Under the pieces are notes generated by a model, which saw nothing but the letters and a program-made list of their open reading frames with translations, made no database searches and was not told the origin of the DNA. From the NCBI GenBank assembly GCA_949987565.1, contig OX465110.1:14293204-14357203 (forward strand): 64,000 bases of DNA, in the 5' to 3' direction. Positions 1 through 11,975 of the stretch are shown one piece after another (position 1 is the stretch's first letter; each line of letters opens with the position of its first letter). This stretch comes from Luidia sarsii (Eukaryota > Echinodermata > Asteroidea > Paxillosida > Luidiidae). A program made the position numbers and the translations under genes.

Positions 1-230
1 GGCTTGACCCAGGCAGATGCCTCCATAAGAAATTGGCAAAAAAAAATATAAAAAAATCCTGACCTAGCCCTACTTACCCTATTTTGAAATGCCATATAAT
101 CGGAAGCAGAACTATTTTTGTTTGTCTTAGCATGTTTTGGGGGGTTTGTTTGTAAATCTTTTTTTGCTTGATATTTGAAATCCAATTCAAAAGTTGGAAG
201 GTATTCTACAGACTACAGTAGGCCTATTAC
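1..230. other. AT-rich non-coding sequence
   Basis: No gene or repeat is recognised. There are short A and T runs, and one TAGGCCTA word near 219-226 just left of the inverted-repeat element. Confidence 0.5.
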
Positions 231-434
231 CCGGTGTGACAGTCTAAAATGGGTGGCATGATCAAATGGGTGGGCTGCCATTTATGGGCAATCAGGTTAG
301 CGTAAAGGGCGCCCGCACGCGCTCAGTTCACCCACCCATCTTAGCACGCCGCCTATTTCGCCTATTTCAGCAGGTTGTCGCTGCGTGCTCAGATGGGTGG
401 TGACGTCACCCACCCATTTTAGCACGGCCACCGG
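231..434. mobile_element. Short inverted-repeat (MITE-like) element
   Basis: The ends are inverted copies. The left end reads CCGGTG then, 7 bases in, CTAAAATGGGTGG (244-256). The right end reads CCACCCATTTTAG (410-422) then CACCGG (429-434). A second inner pair lies at about 331-348 (CCACCCATCTTAGCACG) and 384-400 (CGTGCTCAGATGGGTGG), so the roughly 200 bp can fold into a nested hairpin. TA dinucleotides lie close to both ends, but a clean target duplication was not established. There is no transposase frame, so if mobile it would be non-autonomous. It could also be a diverged palindromic tandem structure. Confidence 0.5.
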
Positions 435-489
435 TATACCTCCATCCACTTGTTTGCTATTCTGTATTCATGTTCTGGATACAGAGATC

Positions 490-570
490 ATTGTGCACTG
501 CATGTACATGTGCACGTACACACTGTACATGTACATGTACTGTATGTACTGTAGTACATACATGTACTTA
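490..570. repeat. (ACATGT)n microsatellite cluster
   Basis: The block is built from the self-complementary hexamer ACATGT with GTAC and CAGTAC interruptions. The open frame across it, rich in Met, Tyr, Cys and Thr, is a product of the repeat and is not coding. Confidence 0.85.
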
Positions 571-1229
571 CCCTGTAATCAAGTTCATTACATGTCAATG
601 ATGCGTCATTCACTTGTAACCAAGTGGTATCAAATTAAGGAAATAGGGGTTAAGTTTTACCAACAGAGGCAGAGGAATCAAAATAGATTAGAATAAAAGT
701 ACAAATCATGATTTTGGATTTATTTCAGAAGAAACAATCGTTTGTGGCATGTACAATTTGGCTGTTTAAATTCAGGAGTAGGATAGCATAAAAATGGCCA
801 AACGAGGCACGATTTACAAAACAACAATCAATACCTAATAAAATACAGGACTCCAGGCAAGACAACACTAGGGCAATTCCACGCAAAGGTGAACATGACA
901 CTGGAAATTTCAAATATATTCAAATTGCACAAATTTGGTGTCAAATGAAAGCTGAAAGTCTATATTTTGAAGATGTAAGATTAAAATTAGATTTTTCGCG
1001 CATTTCCCCACCTAAATTTTGGATTGCGCAATCAACATATTTTTTTCCAAAAAAGGGGAAAATTCTTGAAGATTGTATGTCACCTATTCTGGGATTATAA
1101 ATGCATTTCAAACTTCAAAACAATGGTAATATCAGTAATCAGGCTATAAATGAGACTACAGAAACAAGTTTTCCTGCATCATGTAAATCGTTTCACCTCA
1201 GTGATTTTGAATATTTTGCTACTTTAAAT
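571..1229. other. AT-rich non-coding sequence before the 14-mer cluster
   Basis: No coding evidence. About 935-960 contains TCAAATGAAAGCTGAAAGTC, and a related phrase, CCAAATGAAAGCTTATGAAA, occurs at about 24485. This may be a shared decayed repeat, but the match is short. Confidence 0.4.
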
Positions 1230-2489
1230 GTCCTTCCGTTACCAAAAATTACACATTTATCAATATATTTTCAAAAATTGCAGTAATGATTCAGAGAAAA
1301 GCTGTAAAAAAAGTGAGTTCAGGCTGGCAAATAATATTTTACCACTTTGGTGACTCTACATCATTACGTTGATTAATTAACATCAATTATGATGTGTCCT
1401 TCCGTTACCAAAGCTCCGGTAACGGAAGGACAAAATTGGTAACGGAAGGACAAAATGCTATGCATCTTATCGAATTACCATGTAAATATTTGTGTAGGTT
1501 CCTATCATCAGTTTTGTCATCGTTATAGGTCTCCCCAATGAGGAGGAAAGGGGTTGGGGAGGGGAGAAGTGGGGAGGATGTGGGGTGACTTGTCTCCGAA
1601 GTCTCAATCATGAGTAGTGACAGGGCACAATTACACGTACAGTACAGTACATGAACTTATATATTGTCAACATTTTAAAGGAAAGTCTTTTGTGAACCAA
1701 TGGATTAATATGGATTGGAATATAAGTTTGCTTGGTGTAGGGCTAATGCTCAATGTACACTTGGTAACTACACAGCTTATGCCAACTTCCATCATGCGTT
1801 TTCATTGAGATGCCTGCACTACAATCACTGCACACATCTGATGAGGAGATTTCCCTTCCGAAATGTGGGGATTTTGTTGTGCATACAGCCATTAATTAGG
1901 CCTACATGTAATTAATTTTAAGTGAACAGTACATTTTGTGTAGAACAGGTATCAGTTGGCAATTTTGACATCATGCTCATGCAGTAATGCCAGAAAAACT
2001 GTACATTACTCATTCCAGTATGTTTGTTTGAAGGACCAAAAACAATTTTGTCATCTCCCATACATTGACTATGTAAATTTCAATGGTCCTTCCGTTACCG
2101 TCCTTCCGTTACCGAAACCAAATTTAGATTTGTCTTTGTTTCTCATTCACCAACTTATTTTTTTTTAAGTGGAACTGATTAGGTATTGTGGCACAGGCTA
2201 TAGATTCTATTCAATACATTTTCAACATTATTGACTCTCACACTTCAGAGCGTTTAAAGGAAATACGTGTTGAGTGAAAAACCCATGTCCATTTTGTGTC
2301 CTTCCGTTACCGACCTCATTAAATATGCATATTTTGTCAGTGTAAGATTTGACTCACATTTTTTTCAGTGAAAATGAAAGATAGCACCAATGGTCACATA
2401 ACTGGTATTTTGTTTTTAATATTAGGTAAAGTCTCTGAAATATATGTTCTCAGAAATTGAAAACTGCCTGTGAATGTCCTTCCGTTACC
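1230..2489. repeat. Cluster of eight exact copies of a 14-base motif
   Basis: GTCCTTCCGTTACC occurs exactly on the plus strand at 1230-1243, 1396-1409, 2086-2099, 2100-2113, 2298-2311 and 2476-2489. Its complement GGTAACGGAAGGAC occurs at 1418-1431 and 1438-1451. I noticed no copy elsewhere in the window. Spacing is irregular (0 to about 635 bp), two copies abut head to tail, and two face each other as a hairpin. The intervening DNA is AT-rich and does not repeat. Exact conservation in diverged surroundings suggests binding sites, ends of small insertions, or internal repeats of an unrecognised mobile element. Function is unknown. Confidence 0.8.
1395..1432. repeat. Perfect 15-bp hairpin made of two facing 14-mer motifs
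   Basis: The arms are TGTCCTTCCGTTACC (1395-1409) and GGTAACGGAAGGACA (1418-1432), separated by an 8-base loop (1410-1417). A third motif in the same orientation as the right arm follows 6 bases later. Confidence 0.85.
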
Positions 2490-2574
2490 ATGGAATTGCC
2501 CATTACACAACACCATGGCCCAAATTTTGTAGATTCAGTCAACATTTATAGCACTTGTGTACCAGTTTGCAGTA

Positions 2575-2710
2575 TGTCATTAATATCATGTGCATGTACA
2601 CATGTATACATGTATGTGTACAGTGTACATGTACATGTATTTCCTGAATTGTACTTAATGTATGCTGAGTGACATACATACAGTACAATGTACACGTGTA
2701 CATATACTGC
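2575..2710. repeat. (ACATGT)n-related cluster
   Basis: Repeated GTACATGTAC-type words with CAGTGTACA interruptions. No coding potential apart from repeat-derived frames. Confidence 0.8.
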
Positions 2711-3162
2711 ATACTACATAATATGTCATTAACTCATGAATAAAAAAACCCCAGTTCCTATGAGGAAGTACATTACATGAACCGGTACGCACATGTATCA
2801 TTTACTGATTTAGCCATATAAAAACCTTATATAAACATGAACAATATACTGTAGGCCTACTGGCTGATGTTTTTTCTTAAACTTACTTGTAGGTGGTCTG
2901 TTGGAATTCTGATATACGACGCTTACAACTTGAATGGAAATTTGTGTACAACCTTTGCTCAGATTGCCTCAGAAGGTATAACTTACATGCGCAGGGGTTT
3001 CAATTTCAAATGATAAAGAATCCCTCTTGAGAAACTCCATACTGTAAACAAGGTTGTTTGTGTTTTATTTTTGTAACCTTACTGCATGTAAATTTATATT
3101 TCATGAAAGAAGATACAGTACAGGCCTGTACACAATATCAATAACCCAGCAAAATAACAAAC
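2711..3162. other. Non-coding spacer
   Basis: AT-rich sequence with one TAGGCCTA word near 2852. No gene, RNA or structured repeat is seen. Confidence 0.4.
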
Positions 3163-3630
3163 TACTGGTACAGTGTACATGTACATGTCCATGTACATGT
3201 ACATGTACAGTGTATGTATGATGTAAGTGACTGAAAGAAAGGGACATGTACATGTGTACATGTAGACCTACACTGTACATGTACACTGTACATGTAGGCC
3301 CCGTACGGTGTATGTAATATCAAGACAATATCTTGTTGACAAAATTATTAACATGTATGTGCAACTGTAGAGACCTGCTCAAACCTGCAAAAGTACATGT
3401 ACATGTACATGTACAGTACTGTACAGTACATGTACAGTACTGTATGATGTATGTACGTGTACATATGTACATGTACATACTGTACGTGTACATGTACTGT
3501 ACTTACAGTTACAGTACAATACATGTATAGTACAGGTACAGTACATGTACAAGTACATGCTGTACGTGTATTGTATGTACTACATGTACATGTGGTACAT
3601 AGTACATGTATACTGTACATGTGTACATTT
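3163..3630. repeat. Dense (ACATGT)n / GTACAGTAC palindromic repeat block
   Basis: Two sub-blocks (about 3163-3300 and 3388-3630) consist almost entirely of TACATG and TACAGT hexamers. Both strands read alike because the unit is self-complementary, so frames of similar composition appear on both strands. This is one of the densest blocks in the window. Confidence 0.9.
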
Positions 3631-5035
3631 GTTGATTCAATTAATTTATTTCCTCAAGTTTGTTGATAGTTTGGTATTGATATTCAGGTAGATTTATGAG
3701 AGTCTGGAGACATCTTCCTAAACTCCAAACCTGCATTTGGACTCTATACACACATGTGTTCACAATACCTAAGATGTCAGTGTAGGATTCTGGCAATCCA
3801 AGCCATGCATGATGTTTCATGATGTAAACCCTAATGAGTTCCAGTGTTAGCCTGGATTACATGCTGATATTTGGCCATCTGATTACCATCTTTACCAGCA
3901 TGTGGCCCTCTCCACATTTATCCAATGAGCACTACATGTAGCTTTCCCTTTCCCCCTCAATCAGTAATTGCCACAATATATAAGAACAGTATTGGCTTGT
4001 TGTCATCTGCCAATCACAGATGTCAGAGGTTATCGTGCCTGTGTGTTGCGCTTTTTTGAAAGGCCACCCTTTGCCGGTGCCAATTCGTTCTCACCACACA
4101 GGTCAACATAAAATGTACGAGCAGGAACGCATACTGTCACAGATGGTCGGCAGCATGTTGTTGGTACTGTCAGCAACCCAGAGCCATAAACTAAAGAGGG
4201 CCGATTTCGGTGCCAATGCTTCGTAAACTGTGACATCATGCGGTTGGAATGGCCAGAGAAGTAAACAGCGTGTCACTGGGTAATGTCACCGGTGGGAACG
4301 AATAAAGAAATGCTGAGGTGCTGTAGTGTAGGCATCAATTCAACCCCCCCCCCCTTGCAGGTTGCAAGAATGTGTTGTGACTCCCTCAATCAAAACACTA
4401 AATGCAAGTACCGTATTACATGTACTTTCCATGCAGCAGAGTTTGATGTCAGAGGGAAAGTTGCTATGGTGATAACACTTATACTTATGCTCAGCAATTA
4501 AACCGATATAATATGCAATTCAATTCTGTCTTCCCTGCTAACCACCTCGGGCCAAAGCATCCATGCTCCATGGCCCATTACCAATGGGCTAAGGCCCTCG
4601 TACCTCCTTCAAATATTCCAAAAGACTTTAAATAAGACAGGCCTACATTACAAGTTCCCTTTAAAATGAAAAAGTAGCCTCATCAACAGTGCTAATGAAG
4701 ATCCAGGCCTGATTTCATATTGAAATCCCTCTGTTTTTGTGCTAATTCTTTTAGTTTGCATCGCTGTGTAACTACAGTAATCAGGTTGATGGTATGTAAG
4801 GTGGTGACACAGTGTGCCAAGTTGCCAACAAGGGTCGGTGTGTCTGTCTGCACAGTGCACACAGTGTGTTGTGTCTCCATTGCCAGGCATAGGCTGCAGC
4901 AAGGGCTGAACTCATTACCACATAAATGAGACCATGTATTACGTTACCCTTTAAGGTGGCTACACCTCAGGCCACATGGGCCACAGATTCTTATTCTGAA
5001 GTTCGGACCAATTTTTTATCTGCACTGCTTACCGG
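3631..5035. other. Single-copy-looking non-coding sequence
   Basis: Several overlapping short frames on both strands at about 4020-4240 match no family I recognise and lack convincing splice or start context. There is a C-run near 4345-4355. No repeat family could be assigned. Confidence 0.4.
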
Positions 5036-5375
5036 TAGGCCTACATGTACATGTACTACATGTACACGTACAGTACAGTGTTACATGTAAATGTTGTACA
5101 TGTACTGTACATGTACAGTACATGTACATGTACATGTACTATACTTGTACATGTACATATCCTGCAGCCTTTTTGATCTACACAGTACACACACACTGTA
5201 ATTTGTACATAAATAACCAATTTTTTTTCAATCATTGGACCACAGGATACACATGTACATGTTCATGTACATGTATGCACTGAATGTGCATGTACATGTA
5301 CATTGTAAATGTACAGTATGTACATGTACAATGTACATGTACAGTATGTACATGTACAATGTACAATTGTACATG
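5036..5375. repeat. (ACATGT)n cluster in two blocks
   Basis: Blocks at about 5036-5155 and 5248-5375. The second contains the phrase TGTACAGTATGTACATGTAC twice in tandem, showing local duplication of a longer unit. Confidence 0.85.
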
Positions 5376-6595
5376 GCCAATTTTGACCAATTGTTCTAAA
5401 TGCAATTTTCCCAAAATATTTGCTCTTTGAAAAATGATGTACACTAATGTAAAGGTACTCATACAGACAGAGGTTCACGAACACCAACTATTCTGTATAC
5501 TTGTACATTTAAACAGAGAAATTACAATGACCCATTTCCCAGAAGATTCATACATTATGTATGGCAAGATTACAGTATATTTCTGACTGAGTAGCATCCA
5601 AGTACCTTTACATTCTAGCACCTAATAATCATTTCATGATTACCATTCTGCTTAATGCCAGTACAAATGAGCCATGTGCGTGTTGATATACATATATGTA
5701 CATGTATGATGCCTGTTATTCACCCACGATGAGTGATAGTCCTTGGTACTCAGCCATGAAATTGCTCTGAGGAGCCATGCATAGATTCAGCGCTTGCCTT
5801 TACAGTGCATGTATACATACATGTACACATAAGTGCACATGTACTGTATGTGCATTGCCACAATGTGCCACTTGGAGGTAAACATTACCCTTATGCTGTA
5901 TAGTAATCATGCAACAAACATACATACAGTGTATGCATACATGTATGTGTACAGTACGTTGAATTATCAGAAGAGACTTTAACCTCGCACAAACCTTTAC
6001 TAGCAATGATGAATTTCCTCTTGAAATGGCCATACAGTGTACCTGATGTTTTGCAGCCGAATGCAGAATCAGGCAGGCTTTGTACCATTTAGGGTCCTAC
6101 ATGTAGGGGTTAATGGCGTAAATATTATTCTGACTACAAACTGGTGTGACTTTTAGGTACTGTATGTATTGTATATGTACAGTATGTGTTTAATCACATC
6201 ACTGTGTATGTATCTATAATTCCATCAGATCTTCAGTTGGAGAGATTCCTTTAGTTTAGTCAAATGTTTGCACCTGATACCTATTTCTGTCAGATTTCCT
6301 TGTGTGCACTGGCTTTTCCATGCTTCACTGTACATTACGTTCATGTACTTTAGCTGTGAAAGTGAAGTGATGTTCAAGGTTGACAGTCCTTCACTTTCAG
6401 AGCCTTTGGGTGAAATTGGGTGATTGCTTCACCTTCATACATGCATGTCCGTGTGTGAACTCAGCACACAAACGGGGACTAGGGTAATGACATTGCCGAC
6501 GATACTATTTGTTCATGGGAGAAAGGGCACATCCATGACATGTACAGTGTATCTGAATGGCAGTGACTTGATTAAGAGCTTAATATGAAGAATGT
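5376..6595. other. Non-coding sequence with scattered ACATGT words
   Basis: No gene is recognised. Isolated TACATGTA words occur near 5698, 5818 and 5938. The sequence runs directly into the CT tract. Confidence 0.4.
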
Positions 6596-7684
6596 TCCCT
6601 CTCTCTCTCTCTCCTCTCTTTCCCTCTCCTCTCCTCTCCTCTCCTCTCCTCTCTCTCTCACTCTCCCCTCCTCCTTACTCTCCCTCCCCTCTCTCTCCCA
6701 CTCTCTCTCACTCTCTCCCACTCTCTCCCACTCTCTCCCACTCTCTCCCACTCTCTCCCTTCCCCCTCTCACCCTCTCTCCCTCCCCTCTCTCACCCTCT
6801 CTCCATTCCCCCTCTCATCTTTTTTCCTCTCTTTCCCTCTCTCTCTCTCACTCTCTCTCACTCTCCCCTCTCTCGCAGTGAGTCTCACCACTCTCGCTCT
6901 CCTTCTCTCTCCCCTCTCCCTCTCTCTCCCTTCCCCTCTTTCTCTCTCCCTTCCCTCTCTCTTCACTCTCTCTCTTCCCTCTCTCCTCTCTTTCTCCCCT
7001 ATCTCTGTCTCTCTCTCCCCCTCTCTCTCTCTCGCTCTCCCTCTCTCTCTCTCTCCCTCTCCCTCTCTCTCTCCCTCTCCCCCTCCCTCTTCCTCTCCAC
7101 CTCCCTCTATCTCTCCCTCTCCATCTCCCTCTCCATCTCCCTCTCCCTATCTCTCTCCCTCTCCATCTCTCTCCCTCTCTCTCTCTCCCTCTCCCTCTCC
7201 CCCTCTCACTCTCTCTCCCTCTCCCTCTCCCTCTCCCTCTCCCTCTCCCTCTCCCTCTCCCTCTCCCTCTCCCTCTCCCTCTCCCTCTCCCTCTCCCTCT
7301 CCCTCTCTCTCCCTTTCCTCTCTCTTCACTCTCTCTCTTCCCTCTTCCTCTCTTTCTCCCCTATCTCTGTCTCTCTCTCCCCTCTCTCTCTCGCTCTCGC
7401 TCTCGCTCTCCCTCTCCCTCTCCCTCTCGATCTCCCTCTCCCCCTCTCCCACTCTTGCCCTCTCCCTCTCCCCCTCTCTCTCCCTCTCCCTCTCCCTTTC
7501 CCTCTCCCTCTCGATCTCCCTCTCCCTCTCTCCCACTCTTTCCCTCTCCCTCCCTCTCACTCTCCCCCTCTCCCTCTCCCCCTCTCCCTCTCCCTCTCCT
7601 CTCTCTCTCTCCCTCCCTCCCTCTCCCTCTCCCTCTCCCTCACCCCACTCCCTCTCTCCCTCCCCCTCTGTATCTCTCTCTCTC

Positions 7685-7758
<74 letters not shown>

Positions 7759-7860
7759 TCTCCCTCTCCCCTCTCTCCCCTCTCTCCCCTCCCTCCCCCC
7801 CTCTCTCTCCCCTCTCTCTCCCCCTCTCTCTCTTCCCCCTTCTCTCTCCCTCTCTCTCTT
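6596..7860 (+). repeat. 1.26-kb polypyrimidine (CT-rich) tract
   Basis: The plus strand is almost entirely C and T. It includes (CCCTCT)n hexamer arrays at about 7210-7310 and a near-pure (CT)n run at about 7696-7752. The main purine-containing interruption is near 6875-6895. Internal copies exist: a roughly 90-bp segment with TCTTCACTCTC and CCCCTATCTCTGTCTC recurs at about 6957 and 7320, and a CTCTCGATCTCC...CCCACTCTT segment recurs at about 7425 and 7508. The 472-aa, 333-aa and other long Leu/Ser/Pro or Arg/Glu frames come from this composition and are not genes. Such tracts can adopt triplex (H-DNA) structure and expand by slippage and unequal exchange. Confidence 0.95.
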
Positions 7861-8790
7861 GAGGCAATGTCTTGGCTAGATTTGGGCAAAAGCCGAATGT
7901 CATCAGCATTATCGGACGGCCCTAGCCTTCTTGCAAGTCAGCCACTGGCTGCTTGCCAACCACAAAAAGGGGAGAAAGAGAGAATGAAAGGGGAGGCAAA
8001 AAAAAATTAGAAAAATAAAAAATAAAGAACTGGCCATACGTACAATTCAACATCCATCTCTGGCGAATCAATAGCCTCTCGCTTTGCAGGTCACATCAGG
8101 TTGCCTCAGCAGATGTCAAAAAATGTCCCTCTCTGAATGAAAGATTGTGATTTGAGAAGAGAAAAAAAGGCCTCGCACAATGCTTGTATCCAATCAATAG
8201 TTCTTCCCCTAAACATTGCCCGAACGGAAATTTCTTTGGCAGAAGGTCATTTCTTTGAGTGAATACATGTAAATATGATGTTCAATTGCAGACATACATG
8301 TACATGTATTGCTTACATTGTACGTATGTAGTTGCTAAATTCATCATTTTGTGATGGTGGTGTTTTAAAATTTTATTTTATGGTGTTTCGTCAAAAACGT
8401 AGAGCTTGTGACTTGTGAGTGACAGATCCTTTACTGGAAGCAGTTGACATTATTCAAGATTAGAGCACAGTGTGCTTGTAACTCTATCCTAATGGTTTTT
8501 TTGGCTGGATCTGATCCAGCCAGTGAGTGACTTTACAGGTAACTTTTGAAATGTGCGCAGAAATAATTTGATTCCGCCGAATGGAAACCATTGAGTTCCA
8601 TGGACGCACATCGTACGTGTAGACAAGATGAAGGGAAAATTTAATCCAGAAGGCAATCTTAACCGTACACTCCCCATTAGTGATGCCATCCAATCTGCAG
8701 TAACTAAGTGTTGATATTCCATTGACACGCCGGTCGTCTTCATGGACGAGAGACAAAAAAAAAAGAGAGAAAAAAATGAAACGAACAGGG
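7861..8790. other. Non-coding sequence after the CT tract
   Basis: No coding family is recognised and no inverted repeat was found. An isolated ACATGT run lies near 8292-8310. Confidence 0.4.
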
Positions 8791-8995
8791 AGACAGAGAG
8801 AGAGAGAGAGAGAGAGAAAGGGGGCAAAATGAGCCTGGGAGGCTGCAGCTGTGTTTTGCTCCGTCACGTTTCAGTCCCACCCGACACCACCCCATCTCCA
8901 TATCCACACCCTTAATCTGTTTAAAGCATAGGGGTGAGTTTGTTGGAGGGGGGGGGAGAAGGTGGAGTGGGGAGCAGGGGTGGGGGGGGGGGGAG
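8791..8995 (+). repeat. (GA)n microsatellite followed by G-rich stretch
   Basis: (GA)n lies at about 8791-8818. From about 8946 to 8993 there are several G-runs, the longest 12 G at 8982-8993, spaced by a few bases. That arrangement fits the G-quadruplex pattern (four runs of at least three G with short loops). Confidence 0.7.
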
Positions 8996-11975
8996 ACACC
9001 GGGACAACACGCCAGCGCTTCCCCATATCAGATGAAAGATTCATTAAATTTGGGTATGAAATCCAATGAGGTTGGAACTCCCCGCTCAAGGGCTGGCTGC
9101 GGCAATGATTTCTGGATGGTTTACAAACAGGTTGTCATTGTGGCATGCGGAGTAAACCCCTACTGTAACCCATGGTATCGAGTATTTACGACAACATACG
9201 TTTGCATGCCGTACAGTACGTTCAGGAACTTTTATCTCCAGTGTGTATAGGACCCCTGTTTGTACAAATGTAGGTCACCTTTCTCAAGAGAACGCGATGA
9301 AATTTGTTGCCAGTTGAAAGTTGAAATTCTGAAATCTTATTCTCATAAAAGTGCCTTTCTCAAATACTGCCTTTTGGTGTAAGTGTTTGAGTCTTGGAAA
9401 AAGGCTACAACTTTGTGTCTGTCTGTGACATCCTTTCTGACTCAAATACAATGGAACACAAGACTTTGCCCATGATCTTAAGATTGGAGCAAGAAATTGG
9501 CACTTCAACCTCGTGGAAAAGTCTCACTCTAATTTGATGGTCAACAGAAGCCAAGTTTATGCCAGAACACAAACAATGAAACACGTGTGTACAAAATGTA
9601 TTCTACGGCAGTCGGCAACTCAAATGTAATACTACCAAAAAAAAGAGAAGGACTTGTTCATATCATGCACAGTTACAGTACATGTAGCTTGATCTTACTC
9701 ATGTACATTTATTGCTTGCCCTGAAGACTTCAGCTTGGCTCTCAGTTGAAAACTCCTCCAAAAATCCCTCTAAAAAATCCCCCCTCCTGGCCACGGAATA
9801 ATTCCATCTTCCTTCAATTGCAGCCAAGGATGTGGGAAAAAGAGAAAAGGGTTAAACAATAATAAAATAATAATATTAGAAAAAAATAGAATGGAGAGAG
9901 AAGACAGGGAATATCATTGTGAAGTGAAAAAGAATGAAAACCCCCTTTTTTTTACGGAGTGTCTCATCGTGCATTAGCGGTAAGCCCATCAGGAGCAACT
10001 TGACTGAGCCTACTGGGTGCCCTCAGACCAGGGCCCAGCTGAGTAAACACAGGCTGGAATAGAGTCATGGCTTGGATGGGAGGGACAAGCCGGCCTGCCC
10101 TAGCCCTGCACACAGGATAGGACTGTACATGTACGTTGCCACAAAATCCAGTCCAGTGCCGGCTTTTGTGCCCTTCATCCAAGTTTGCCCTTCCAAAGCC
10201 ATGTTGCAAGCCTGAGAGTAGATTTAGAAATCTGTATTGTACAGTAAGCATACAAACACTGCTACATGCATGTATACATGTATCTCCGTGGGTAAAGGAC
10301 TACCCGGTATTCAGCTCTGTATTTTCCCCCACTGGACTTGGAAAAGTAATTTCTTTGTGTACAGTAGAATGGAAATGCCCGGTGTGGTGACTTCTGTATG
10401 CTTCAATTTTGTTTTGGAAAAATGATGTAAATTGTAATGCAACATTGCCCAGATACAGATAAGTGTACATGCTACATGTACATGTACTTATACTTTGCAT
10501 ACAGATGATTTTTGCATGGACAGTGTACATGGAGACTCAAATATCCTAATGAATGAATTCTGCACATGTATACATGTAGGAGAGAAGCCTAGAGGCCGGA
10601 CTCATGTGTAGTACAACTAGACGCTTCCTTGCAATCACGTTTTAAACTCATTGTAGTATGGCCTTATCACTCTGGGGTTCCCAGGATTTTTCAGAAGTGT
10701 GGGCACTGTGGGGGATTTTCTTTGTGGTTTAGAAACAATATGCGAAGCGAATTGTTTGACTTTTAGATGCTCTCTGCTGCATTTTAGAGCATTTCCTGGG
10801 ATTTTTAAGTACTTTTTCTCAGGAAAAAACATGAAGAGATTTGAAGATTTTTTTCCTTCAGATATTGACATCAATATTTCAACAAATGACCGGTTTTTCT
10901 TTCTGGAGGGTGGAGGCACAAAATTAGTAGTTTCAAGATTCAGACATGCAATAACAGGTAGTGGCTGAAGTAATCAACGATTCAGATCAGACCTGAAACC
11001 ATGAGCTCCATTCAATTGTAAGGTAATTTTTTTTAGCTTCAACAGGGATTGAAATTCGTAATTTGGGGTCCAATATAATTGATTGAGGCCCCTGAGACGT
11101 GATTTTTAGCCTACAAAATGAAAAAAAAAATTGAGGAAACAAAATCCAACTACCGGTATATCATTCAAAGATCCTTATGTTGTTCGATTAGAAGAATTAA
11201 AGGTTTGGTTTGAAAAGTTGTTTGAGATGATTGAAGAACTAACTTCGTAGAGCTATGGAGTACAGACTGAGGGAAATTGACCGACATGATCCGTGCAACA
11301 GCAGTATTCTGACCGTGCGCCATGGCCAACGTCACTGACAACAACACGGTCAAACCTTGGAGCTTCGTAATTTTAGGCCGACACAGAAAAACAGATTCAC
11401 GCATGTACACCACCCTGTACATTTTATTTTTGCGAGGAGGGTATATTACTTCCGTGGAACATTTTTCAGAATTATTTCGTCCAATTATTTTTCAAATTGT
11501 GGATTTTACGCTACGACAGTCGACAGTACAGTTTCACTGAGGATCAGGAACCTGGGCCTACCGCGTTACAACGCACCATCGAAGAAAGAAGATCGCCACC
11601 GCAAAAAAAGTACTGAACAACTTTTACTGCCAGTAATACTGGTCCACCCTGCGGCCTGCGTGTTTCTGCATTAAAAACAAGTGTTCCCTACCTTATCCGA
11701 TCGTTAATCTATTTCCCCGTCAGTGAAAAAAGTTTCATTTCAAATCTGATGTTTTTTCCATAAAGCCTGTTAAAATACAATCTCTGTTCAAGTCTAAGGA
11801 ATAAGGGATACAAAATCAGGAACAGGATCGAACTCGAAGTGCGAAGACTGGCAAGACGTCACCGTTTACAACGCACGTGTGGCATGCCATCTCTAGCCTT
11901 CCTCAATGGTACCCTATCCGATCCAAACGCATTCTGGGGCGAGTGTGTACCAGCGAATAGGATATATGCCACTAA
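8996..11975. other. Long single-copy-looking non-coding stretch
   Basis: Nearly 3 kb with no recognised protein, RNA or element. Short frames at 9964-10251 (minus), 10635-10919 (minus) and 11357-11674 (plus) have no familiar motifs. Small ACATGT clusters lie near 10125, 10265 and 10465. The last 150 bp (about 11830-11970) are less AT-rich and lead straight into the tandem array. Confidence 0.4.

Noticed and set aside
6592..8010. 472-aa and 333-aa Leu/Ser/Pro frames, and Arg/Glu frames opposite
   Set aside because: They are translations of a CT/GA tract in several frames at once; composition alone explains them.
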